The notes beneath the pieces were generated by a model, which saw only the letters and a list, made by a program, of their open reading frames with translations, searched no databases and was not told where the DNA came from. A program made the translations under genes and the position numbers. From assembly GCA_963802635.1 (NCBI GenBank), contig CAWDJJ010000002.1:744001-808000 (forward strand): DNA of 64,000 bases, in the 5' to 3' direction. The DNA is from CAVTLG01 sp963802635. Its GTDB lineage: Bacteria > Chloroflexota > Ktedonobacteria > Ktedonobacterales > Ktedonobacteraceae. Shown piece after piece: positions 18,882 to 27,091 of this stretch (its first letter is position 1; every line of letters begins with the position of its first letter).

Positions 18882-19373
18882 ATGTTTCTTGATCCACGCC
18901 TTGTTGCAGTGTTCAGCGTGCTTTTTCTGGCACTGGGCATTTTTAATTTAGTCCTGGGACGTAAACGCCTGGCTGAGCTACGTGCTCGTGGTGAGAAAGG
19001 TGCCTGGTTTAAACAACTCGGTATATTGACAGGAACCGAATATATTTTATTGGGGGTGGTACTACTGCTACGCCTGGGTGTCATCATACATTTCTTTCCT
19101 GATGCCATGAATGGTATATACCTACCACTTTACATCATTTTGCTGGGTGTATCGGCTGCGGTACTGGGTGCGATGCTCTTCTTTAGTCTCAAAGGTTCGG
19201 CACTGGCACGACGCTTCCAGATGGCGGTACCCTTCAGGCAGACGGTTCCAGCGACAGTCGATGATCAAGATAGTAGCCTGGCCCCCACGGAAAAGGCTGC
19301 GAATGTGCAGAAACACCGCGAACGTCGCCAAAAAGCTGCTGAGGCGCGCCGTAGAAGAGCGGGACGTGCGTAG
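18882..19373 (+). CDS. Small integral membrane protein, unknown function
   Basis: The 163-residue product has three predicted membrane helices (LVAVFSVLFLALGIFNLVLG, ILTGTEYILLGVVLLLRLGV, and LPLYIILLGVSAAVLGAMLF). It ends in a highly basic tail (QKHRERRQKAAEARRRRAGRA begins near residue 142), probably cytoplasmic. The start ATG at 18882 has a GGAGG site nearby; a GTG at 18867 is the longer alternative. It is divergent to hemA. No family was recognised and no link to haem synthesis is visible beyond position. Confidence 0.7.
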   Translation: MFLDPRLVAVFSVLFLALGIFNLVLGRKRLAELRARGEKGAWFKQLGILTGTEYILLGVVLLLRLGVIIHFFPDAMNGIYLPLYIILLGVSAAVLGAMLFFSLKGSALARRFQMAVPFRQTVPATVDDQDSSLAPTEKAANVQKHRERRQKAAEARRRRAGRA

Positions 19374-19445
19374 TAGATACGTAGTAGATGTCTGGCAGGT
19401 TTGAAAGCAGAGTAGATGTCTGGCAAGCTTTACAATAGGGGAGCG

Positions 19446-19470
19446 GCGGACGCGATAAATCGGGTCCGTA
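19446..19470 (+). repeat. Solo copy of the GCGGACGCG 25-bp repeat
   Basis: This single 25-bp copy matches the arms of the inverted-repeat elements at 26779-26973, 37118-37373 and 62604-62854. Here no inverse partner is seen within a few hundred bases. The flank TTCTCGGGCAATGG also resembles the inner flank of the paired copies. Confidence 0.75.
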
Positions 19471-19524
19471 CTGTTCTCGGGCAATGGATTGCCACGTAGA
19501 GCTTATAGGCTGCATTTTCATAAT

Positions 19525-21582
19525 TTAGATGCCTTCGAGGGTAAGTTGCAGTTCGGCGTTGGCTTGCTCAGCGTCGTAGCGCGCGAGGATGCGGCTGATA
19601 CGACAGGTCGCGCTCTGTCCACTCCCAATGGGCGCGCTGCTGTCGGTGAGCGTGATGACGTCTAGCAGTTGTAGGGCGGGATTGAGCGGTAGCGTTACGC
19701 TGTGCACTATCTGCGCGCGTACCTCTTGCGCTAAGAGAAATATTGCCTTCTGACTACATTGCGCCGTCGTTTGCAGCTTGGGATCGACATGATGACGCAA
19801 GATTTCAAGCGCGCTCAAGTGGAGATGCGCGGCATCAGTCGCTTCAGCGGTGGTTAAGGCTCCTAATGCCCCTCCAACAGGCGGCTTGCCACTGACGATG
19901 ACGTGGTTAGCTCGCAATCCGTGATTGCCAAAGATGATGGCTTCAATTTCAGGCTGGTAGGTCCATACTGAGGGATCGCTGGTAGCCAGCTCACGAAATT
20001 GCATGACTTCAGCCTGGTCTAAAAAGTAGACCAGACCATAGGTGGCACAGAGTTCGTCTAATGCATGACGATAGGTCTGGCCCGCCTGTAAGGTGAATGT
20101 GGCGATCACTTGCGCCATCTGCGTTGTCGATGGCAAAGCAACCGAGAAAAGACTGGCTCGCGCACAGATTTCAGTCACGAGGTACGCCAATGTCTGGTTT
20201 GTGTAGCTGCACTGGTAGCGCGAGAGCAGATCCAGGTTACGCGAGAGGTCCTGACCAATGAGCATAAGCCGATTTTCCACTGGCGAACGCTCGAATTGGA
20301 GCTGTTCGAGATGATAGGTGCCGACTGTTATCACGTCGTTGACGGTAGGGGGCGTACCGGTTTTGTAGCCTTCGCTTAAGACGAGCGAGGCGTTCAATCC
20401 GATTGGTTGATAGGTGCTGGCTAGCGTGACCAGGCTGTTGTAGACACCTTGCGCATTATCAATGATGACTTCCAGGCGCGCGGGCTTACCAGCTTGCTCA
20501 AGGCGCTGATAGGATAAGATAGCTCCTGAGACGTCAAGGTATTGCAGAGGGTTGCTGGGTTGAAAAACTGGGGCACTGAAGACGGTTGAGAGCGTGGCAA
20601 GGTAATAGCGCGCTCCAGCACTACCGCTATTGGGTACGGATAACTTGAAGGCGACCGCACCATAGACGCTGCTGAGATCCGGTACGGGCAGTCCGTTGGA
20701 CCAGTGAATAAGGTCAGCGGATTGCCGGAGGCGCGGATAGTTGTAAACGGCCCCGGTGAGTAAACCTGCATCCTCTTCGATACTGGTGAGCGTGTAGAGA
20801 CCGTCGGCGAATGAGATACGCGGTGCAATACGTCCAATGGCAGTGTTGGTCGATGGCGCGACCTGCACGCCAGAGGTCCAAACATTGGCGGTCGGGTCAT
20901 AGACGCACGTCGCCAGGCTGTAACCGTCAGAATAAACCAGTGTGTAGGTTGAACCTATCCAGACAGCCGCAACACCTTGCGCGAAGGCGAGCGTTGCTAA
21001 GGTCCAGGTGTGCAACGTTGACCAGCTCCCAGATGCGTAAAAGGAGCAGCCGAGCGCGTCCCCACCACTGACATCGTAGAGGAAGAAGACGTCGTTGTTG
21101 CCAGCACTGGCAATGCCTCTAATGAGTGCTCCACCAGGGGGTACGAGGACGCTGACCGGACCAGTCCAGGTGAGACCATTGTTGGTTGAGGTCCAGGCCC
21201 ACAGGTTGTTACCTCCTGTGCCACGCTGCGCAAATGCTGTGATGGTACCAGCCGAGTTGGCAATGGCACAGCCACCATCCTGGAAAATGAGACCTGCCGA
21301 TCCCGCTAGCGTGGTCCAGGTTGACCATTGCGCGGCCTGTGTAGGGTCAGTGATACGCTGGACGAGGCAGTTAGAGGTAAAACCAGTCCCCCCACGTGTG
21401 ACCTGGATACGAACGATACTGTTGTCATTGGCAATACAGACGTCGTTCCAGGCGTCTGCAGTACCCGGCGTCTGGTAAGGGCTATAATGAGCAACATGAT
21501 CTTCGATGGTCAGAGTGAGCGCAGGATGACGCGTGACGTTGTTAAGGCTGCTGAGGAGCGCGCTGTCGAGTGTGCGAACCAT
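19525..21582 (-). CDS. Phage-tail/baseplate-like protein with beta-propeller-like N-terminal part
   Basis: The 685-residue product begins MVRTLDSALLSSLNN. Residues 1-40 and about 360-685 resemble phage tail hub proteins (LDVSGAILSYQRLEQAGKPA, RLMLIGQDLSRNLDLLSRY, and a late segment with YGLVYFLDQAEVMQF). Between them lies a repeat-rich beta region with sialidase/propeller-like blades (WAWTSTNNGLTWTGPVSV). No other structural phage gene is nearby, so this is an isolated cargo-like or domesticated gene. The ATG at 21582 has an AAAGG site; an upstream ATG at 21636 is less likely because the duplicate copy diverges there. Its first 160 codons are duplicated at 37697-38162. The functional assignment is by resemblance only. 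Confidence 0.6.
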   Translation of the reverse strand: MVRTLDSALLSSLNNVTRHPALTLTIEDHVAHYSPYQTPGTADAWNDVCIANDNSIVRIQVTRGGTGFTSNCLVQRITDPTQAAQWSTWTTLAGSAGLIFQDGGCAIANSAGTITAFAQRGTGGNNLWAWTSTNNGLTWTGPVSVLVPPGGALIRGIASAGNNDVFFLYDVSGGDALGCSFYASGSWSTLHTWTLATLAFAQGVAAVWIGSTYTLVYSDGYSLATCVYDPTANVWTSGVQVAPSTNTAIGRIAPRISFADGLYTLTSIEEDAGLLTGAVYNYPRLRQSADLIHWSNGLPVPDLSSVYGAVAFKLSVPNSGSAGARYYLATLSTVFSAPVFQPSNPLQYLDVSGAILSYQRLEQAGKPARLEVIIDNAQGVYNSLVTLASTYQPIGLNASLVLSEGYKTGTPPTVNDVITVGTYHLEQLQFERSPVENRLMLIGQDLSRNLDLLSRYQCSYTNQTLAYLVTEICARASLFSVALPSTTQMAQVIATFTLQAGQTYRHALDELCATYGLVYFLDQAEVMQFRELATSDPSVWTYQPEIEAIIFGNHGLRANHVIVSGKPPVGGALGALTTAEATDAAHLHLSALEILRHHVDPKLQTTAQCSQKAIFLLAQEVRAQIVHSVTLPLNPALQLLDVITLTDSSAPIGSGQSATCRISRILARYDAEQANAELQLTLEGI

Positions 21583-21811
21583 GCTTGGGACCTTTCGAGT
21601 TGTGTGGCGGATGATCAGGTGGATGTTTAAGAGCAATGGGTGAGGAGTAACATTTACGCGTATTTCGTGGTACTCGTATTATAGCTTAGAAACTGCGTCA
21701 TCACAAGCGGCGATCTTCGATGCAATGCGCGAAAATATTGTCACAAAGTCTTACAGGTCTTACAGTCTTACAGCCGTAGGAGTAGGGGCATGGTTGTCAG
21801 GTTTTACTAGA

Positions 21812-21935
21812 CATCCTCTGATGTTACCACTGCCAGATGGTGGCATTTTGATATTTGACGCTGGTTGCCTGTCCAAAATCGGCAGCCATCAGGCCAGAGG
21901 AGCCACCTCCGATTAACGTATCATTGGCAGTGCCC
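21812..21935 (-). pseudogene. Remnant of a C-terminal beta-sandwich cassette (first of three copies)
   Basis: Read on the minus strand this segment encodes a diverged version of the NDTLTGGGSFGLMA ... YQNxTxWQW ending found at the C-termini of the chimeric frame at 37587 and the peptidase gene at 38799. It is detached from any gene: no upstream frame continues it. It lies 230 bp upstream of the tail-like gene and 165 bp left of a small inverted-repeat element. Confidence 0.75.
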
Positions 21936-21976
21936 AGGTGTATTGTAATAATAGGCTGTTTCTCAATAAACTGAAC

Positions 21977-22116
21977 AGTTTCCGAGAGCCTCGGTGATGG
22001 TGTCTCTGAGCTGAGGCTCTCGGAAGGCTCCAGAGGCGGATGGACAAGAAAAAAGGCTCAAAATGCGGTCATTTCCCTGTCCAAAAAGCTCTTCTGTAAA
22101 GAGGCTCTCGGAAACT
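21977..22116. mobile_element. 140-bp MITE-like element abutting the CRISPR leader
   Basis: Perfect 16-bp terminal inverted repeats (AGTTTCCGAGAGCCTC at the left end, its inverse at 22101-22116) enclose 108 bp without coding capacity. A third, internal inverse copy (22013-22025) can pair with the left end. No clear target duplication was found. The right end lies only 42 bp before the first CRISPR repeat. Confidence 0.65.
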
Positions 22117-22158
22117 ATTGCTTAAAACGGCTTCTGGTGCTATACTAGAAAGGTAGCA
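22117..22158 (+). promoter_or_regulatory. Leader-proximal sequence of the CRISPR array with possible -10 box
   Basis: Only 42 bp separate the MITE-like element from repeat 1. TATACT at 22141-22146 could be a -10 box for transcription of the array on the plus strand. The leader side is inferred because repeats at the other end are degenerate and the repeats end in TTGAAAG, the usual 3' end of processed repeat RNA. Confidence 0.4.
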
Positions 22159-23509
22159 GGCTAAATGGTCTCTGGCTTCCGTTTGGAATTGAAAGGCTGA
22201 TCTTTCATCTTAATCGCGATATAGCTACCGCGGCTAAATGGTCTCTGGCTTCCGTTTGGAATTGAAAGCTACAATTACAATGCGTTTCATTTATCGTCCT
22301 TTCGGGCTAAATGGTCTCTGGCTTCCGTTTGGAATTGAAAGCTGCGCTCAAGCAGTGCTTGAATGGTGGGAATGCAGGGCTAAATGGTCTCTGGCTTCCG
22401 TTTGGAATTGAAAGCTGCGCTCAAGCAGTGCTTGAATGGTGGGAATGCAGGGCTAAATGGTCTCTGGCTTCCGTTTGGAATTGAAAGTTACTAACTAACG
22501 TGTCTTTCGTCGCGCATTTACGTGGCTAAATGGTCTCTGGCTTCCGTTTGGAATTGAAAGATTTTATCTCGTTCCTTATGGAAGCCAGACATACCTGGCT
22601 AAATGGTCTCTGGCTTCCGTTTGGAATTGAAAGGCGAAGGAGCAGATCCTCAACGAAGGGACTTTGATGGCTAAATGGTCTCTGGCTTCCGTTTGGAATT
22701 GAAAGACTGTGTCCTGCGTAGTACATGCTGTGAGAAGCATCAAGGCTAAATGGTCTCTGGCTTCCGTTTGGATTTGAAAGTACTGCAACTGGCGTTGCAT
22801 TGATCGGGTCAGTGAAGGCTAAATGGTCTCTGGCTTCCGTTTGGAATTGAAAGGGATCGGAATCGCACCGAAAACAACGGGCTGGCCCTGGCTAAATGGT
22901 CTCTGGCTTCCGTTTGGAATTGAAAGTATGATACCCTCCTTTCTAAGATTTTACTTACTTAGGCTAAATGGTCTCTGGCTTCCGTTTGGAATTGAAAGTC
23001 GATCAACGGATTAAATGCTAGGAGGCCCTTACGAGGCTAAATGGTCTCTGGCTTCCGTTTGGAATTGAAAGAGTTCTTGCAAATCGCTGAGAGCAATGCC
23101 ACGTGACCGGCTAAATGGTCTCTGGCTTCCGTTTGGATTTGAAAGAAGTGAAGAAGGCAACAAGTAGGCTGAACACTGGGTGGCTCAATGGTCTGAGACG
23201 TCCGTTTGGATTTGAAAGGTGTATCGGAATAAATGACCCAAGGCAAGCCATATAGGCTCAATGCTCTCAGGCTTCCGTTTGGATTTGAAAGCATTTCTGA
23301 GAACAACTATGGCGCTACCCTGGCCGAGGCTCAATGCTCTCAGGCTTCCGTTTGGATTTGAAAGCACACGGAGTATTTCGGCGACCTCGCCAACGGTTAA
23401 GGCTCAATGCTCTCAGGCTTCCGTTTGGATTTGAAAGCTTGCTATTTGTCTTGGTGCTCGCGACACCGACACGGCTCAATGCTCTCAGGCTTCCGTTTGG
23501 ATTTGAAAC
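22159..23509 (+). CRISPR. CRISPR array, 19 repeats of 37 bp and 18 spacers, no cas genes nearby
   Basis: Repeats are 37 bp. Repeats 1-14 (22159-22195 to 23109-23145) begin GGCTAAATGGTCTCTGGCTT; repeats 9 and 14 have GGATTTGAAAG instead of GGAATTGAAAG. Repeat 15 (23182-23218) is a hybrid. Repeats 16-19 (from 23255, 23328, 23401 and 23473) begin GGCTCAATGCTCTCAGGCTT, and the last ends AAAC. Spacers are 35-38 nt, mostly 36. Spacers 3 (22342-22377) and 4 (22415-22450) are identical. The TTGAAAG end suggests a type I or III system with transcription on the plus strand. No cas1, cas2 or effector gene lies in the window, so the array depends on genes elsewhere or is inactive. Confidence 0.97.
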
Positions 23510-23748
23510 TGTTTAATTTGTTTAATAAGTCTTCTTCGTCCTTTGCGGGTATCCTCTCAATAATTCGGGGTAGCTTGGTATGAGGCATCAATTGTTGTTG
23601 CCTCATATATAACTAAAAGTATGAGAGAAAACGTCGATCCCAACACCATTGAAGAGGAAGGTTCTGCCCGATGATGCTCAGTTTAAAGTTGAGAAGTCAC
23701 AGAAATAGATAGGAAGAGAAGAAGTAGAACAGAAGTTCTTATAATCAA

Positions 23749-24495
23749 TTATCTCCCACGCAACAACACGACTTGCTCATCTACGCCTTGTTGGAATAGT
23801 TCTAGTCTGCTACGGCTATGCAATACGTTCCGGCCTATAGTTTTGATCTCAAAAGGGAAAAGAGCGGGATTTTTTAAAAGTGCGTGAAGTGAGCCGGATG
23901 AGGATTCTTGCGCAAGCAAAGACGCTTCAATCAACCATCCGACAAGTTCAACATCATCTACAGGGATAACAGGAGCCAGTACGTACACGCCTTTTTCAGG
24001 CGTTTCGCGCAATACACCCCAATCGATAAAACAGCGTAGCGTTCTGCGAGTTGCTCTTTCAACCGCCGAACGTTCACCCAACTGCTCGCGCATCCTTCTC
24101 TGCACCTGTGCAGCGACAACCTTGCCCTGGAGCCGTTGCAGGCGACCTACAGTTTCAGCAACCGCACGAAAAAATGGATAGACAGCCATGAGCATCCCCC
24201 AATGTATCACCAGACGATCCTGAGGTGCGTGCTGTTTGAACAACACTAAGCCATCATCCCGTAACCCTTTGACCTGCTCTGGCACCGTAACCCAGACTTT
24301 TAACAATATATATATGGCAATGGCTCTATTCCCTGCTCTGGCGTTACTACCGATAGATAAATAATTCTGCAAATAGGTGTCAAGCTCCGCCCGAATGGTA
24401 CTTTTCGCAGTGCCAGATAGATATAAAAGTGCAGTCCGGTTCAACCACTCCAACTGAATACGTTGTCTAAAGCCGATCTCTGTGCGCTCAGTCAT
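23749..24495 (-). CDS. brxA: BrxA-like protein of the BREX system
   Basis: The 248-residue product is helical, with basic segments suited to nucleic-acid binding (RRMREQLGERSAVERATRRTL near residue 135) and the pattern of small NusB-like or DUF1819-like BrxA proteins. Its position as the last gene, starting 2 nt after pglZ, matches the order of type 3 BREX loci. BrxA proteins are needed for defence in model BREX systems and bind DNA; the precise step is not fixed. Recognition rests mostly on size and context. The gene ends about 240 bp from the last CRISPR repeat. Confidence 0.72.
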   Translation of the reverse strand: MTERTEIGFRQRIQLEWLNRTALLYLSGTAKSTIRAELDTYLQNYLSIGSNARAGNRAIAIYILLKVWVTVPEQVKGLRDDGLVLFKQHAPQDRLVIHWGMLMAVYPFFRAVAETVGRLQRLQGKVVAAQVQRRMREQLGERSAVERATRRTLRCFIDWGVLRETPEKGVYVLAPVIPVDDVELVGWLIEASLLAQESSSGSLHALLKNPALFPFEIKTIGRNVLHSRSRLELFQQGVDEQVVLLRGR

Positions 24496-24497
24496 AC

Positions 24498-26510
24498 TTA
24501 CTTTCTCTTGATGTGAATAGAGGGAACAATGATTTCCTCAATAGTTATACCACCATGTCCCACTAATTTCTCTCCTTCCCGTACAAATGCCCGCCTTGCA
24601 GGAGCGAAAAGTGCCAGGTAGTCTGCGGGTAGACCAGGCCCAGGCCAGGCAATTGCTCCTGGGAAGCGCTTCTGTACACGCTCACGCAACGCAGCGTCAG
24701 TGTAGACGCGCACACGCTGCCCACGTATCTCAGCTAGCGCTCCCTCGCCAGGACTTCCACAGCCACGAGCTTCTATATTACCATGATCCGAGGTTACATA
24801 TATACTGAAGTTGTGTGCGAGGAGCAGCTCAATAAGTTGGGCGAGAAAACCTTCCTGCACCCACTGGCGCACCTGACTATGCATACCAGCCGTACCCATT
24901 TCCATGCCATGTGAGATTCTATCAATTTTGTCCACCACAAGTCCTATCACACGCAAGCGTGGTATAGATAGAAGCTCTTCGATTTCAACGAGCTGCTCAG
25001 CGTCATTAATACTTCTCTTGTAGGCTACTTCTGCTTTATCTACGGCTTTATCATCCCAAAACTGCTGCCATAAGAGTTCTTCTTTCGATGTGGATGCGAT
25101 GCTCTCAGGATAGTACAATGGCGGTTTACCAGCAAAAATTGACTGACGCGACACTGATGTAATCGTCGGGAGCCAGGCAAAAACAGCGTCTTCAGCGTAG
25201 CTGAGGTCTGGTCGCTGCTGTACAAGCTCTTCTTTTAAGATGATCCATTGATCAAAGGCCATACCATCCATAACCAGAAGGGCTACTTTTTCTGTACGGA
25301 CGTTATGGGTCTGATAGGCAATGGCCGTCGGTATGTGGTGAAGCATAACAGGTACAATGGCAGGCAAATTAGCTAATGCTGCATAGCGCTGCATGATCCA
25401 GGCGCAAAAGTTGTCATCGATTTTTTTACGGATAGCAGTAAACAATTGCTCTATTGCCGCTGGCCGGGGAGCTTTTAGCTCATGCCAACGTACCAGGAGT
25501 TCGGCCCAACGACGTGCAAAATTCAGCCAATCCTGATATTTACACTCACGACCGGGAAGCGCATCTTCTAGCGAGTGCAGCAATTTTTCTGTGCGTTGTA
25601 CACGCCCACTTTCCCGATTGTTCTGGATGCCCACCAGCACCCATTGTTTCTCTAAAGGCAAAGCACTCATGCTGGCCTCAGACAACACCAATGGATGGAG
25701 CAACCCATCGAGGAAAAGGGTATCAATATAGACACGCACATCTTGATGCTCAAAGGGCAGCTCCGATGGACCCATAGAGAAGGTAGCACTGGCCTCGTGT
25801 ATGAGTGATCGCGGATCGCCGATGAAACGTTGCACGAAAAGCGGCCAGCGCTCCTGCAAGAAGCTTAAAAATGCTTCTTTGTTGGGAACTATTTTTTCCA
25901 GCGGCCAGGTTTTAAAGAGACTATGCTGGCGCAATAGTTGTATAAAATGACTATACAGTTCCTCAGGAATGCGCTGACCCCGATAGTAATGGCGCAATAA
26001 GATACGCAGAAGGTCAGCCGGACCTCTGACTGTCTCAGCGCTCATATCGAATACCTGTCTCAAGAGGAAATCTTTTGTGGCAGTGTCACCCAAAGGTCCC
26101 GCTGGCTGCTGGTGGGAATAGGCGTAGTAGAGGGCATCCAGATCACTGCGATCTAGCAATTTTACGATGTTATAGCTCAAGCGAGGAAAGAGATCTCCCA
26201 GGCTAAAAGCCAGCTTGCGCCCGACTTGAAGAAGATCATATGGCAGCATAGATAACATTTGCACTTCATCGTTGACAACGACAATGAGTTCTGTGCTGCC
26301 TCCATTATCCCAACTGGCACGATAGCGGGACTCGTAGATAAAACGGAAGGCGACGTGATCATGAAACGGAAGGAGTTCAAAGCCTCGCTCGCGCAAGCCT
26401 TGTAAAATACCCTCCTCGACAACCAGGCTGTCGGGATCTGCAACAAGAGTAAGTCTAGCAAGTTGTGGAGTGAACTTATTTAAAATATGCTCGCGCCAGT
26501 TTTTCTGCAT
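24498..26510 (-). CDS. pglZ: PglZ, alkaline-phosphatase-fold BREX protein
   Basis: The 670-residue product has the PglZ domain in its C-terminal half: VALLVMDGMAFDQWIILKEEL near residue 395, PTITSVSRQSIFAGKPP, and the metal-binding VTSDHGNIEARGCG near residue 565. HGGITIEEIIVPSI closes the domain. PglZ is the hallmark of BREX and a metal-dependent phosphodiesterase/phosphatase-fold protein. The N-terminal half is the family-specific helical part. It is separated from brxHII by an unusually long 581-bp gap filled with repeats, so it may have its own promoter or reduced coupling. It is followed after 2 nt by brxA. Confidence 0.94.
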   Translation of the reverse strand: MQKNWREHILNKFTPQLARLTLVADPDSLVVEEGILQGLRERGFELLPFHDHVAFRFIYESRYRASWDNGGSTELIVVVNDEVQMLSMLPYDLLQVGRKLAFSLGDLFPRLSYNIVKLLDRSDLDALYYAYSHQQPAGPLGDTATKDFLLRQVFDMSAETVRGPADLLRILLRHYYRGQRIPEELYSHFIQLLRQHSLFKTWPLEKIVPNKEAFLSFLQERWPLFVQRFIGDPRSLIHEASATFSMGPSELPFEHQDVRVYIDTLFLDGLLHPLVLSEASMSALPLEKQWVLVGIQNNRESGRVQRTEKLLHSLEDALPGRECKYQDWLNFARRWAELLVRWHELKAPRPAAIEQLFTAIRKKIDDNFCAWIMQRYAALANLPAIVPVMLHHIPTAIAYQTHNVRTEKVALLVMDGMAFDQWIILKEELVQQRPDLSYAEDAVFAWLPTITSVSRQSIFAGKPPLYYPESIASTSKEELLWQQFWDDKAVDKAEVAYKRSINDAEQLVEIEELLSIPRLRVIGLVVDKIDRISHGMEMGTAGMHSQVRQWVQEGFLAQLIELLLAHNFSIYVTSDHGNIEARGCGSPGEGALAEIRGQRVRVYTDAALRERVQKRFPGAIAWPGPGLPADYLALFAPARRAFVREGEKLVGHGGITIEEIIVPSIHIKRK

Positions 26511-26634
26511 AATATAGCTCCCTCTTATTTATCAGTTTGTACTATACAACATAGCTGATTGCTCCAACAGAGGGTAGATGGGAACTACAGAGAGAGGGAC
26601 GGCTCCGGTTCGGCTCTCCGTTCATCAGAGGGAA

Positions 26635-27024
26635 ACAGGGTAAGGGCGTCACCTCACGTGCGCCCGATTGCTCGTATCGTGGCATCCAGGGCGGTCGCCC
26701 AATACCGTTCAGATAAGGAGAACCAGAAAAACGCAGTCATGGTCACTGCGGGGAAAGATGCAGGACAGGCACGCGGACGCGGACGCGATAAATCGGGTCC
26801 GTACCCTTCTCAGGCAATAAATCGCGTGCGAGCGGTCGCCTCGTGAGCTAATGGACAGCCATCTGCTGTTTTCTCAAGAGCATCGCGTCGCTGCAATATG
26901 GACCCAGAAGAGGCCAGAGGCCGCCAGCCATTCATGGCAGCAAAAGGGTACGGACCCGGTTCACCGCGTCCGCCGCTCCCCTGTTGGTATGCTGGCCCCT
27001 ACCGTGTCATTCTCCTTATCTAAA
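26635..27024. repeat. Nested repeat cluster between brxHII and pglZ
   Basis: Three layers are visible. A GGGTAAGGGCGT-type copy lies at about 26635-26668. A 15-bp inverted repeat, TTCAGATAAGGAGAA at 26708-26722 and its near inverse at 27010-27024, encloses 317 bp. Inside it, the 25-bp GCGGACGCG-type arms face each other at 26779-26803 and 26949-26973. There is no coding frame of note. The cluster sits inside the BREX operon. Confidence 0.8.
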
Positions 27025-27091
27025 CGCCAATGGGCGGTCGCAAGGACACGCCTCTACCCAGTTATCTTTCTGCGCTTCGTAGCCTCCGGGT

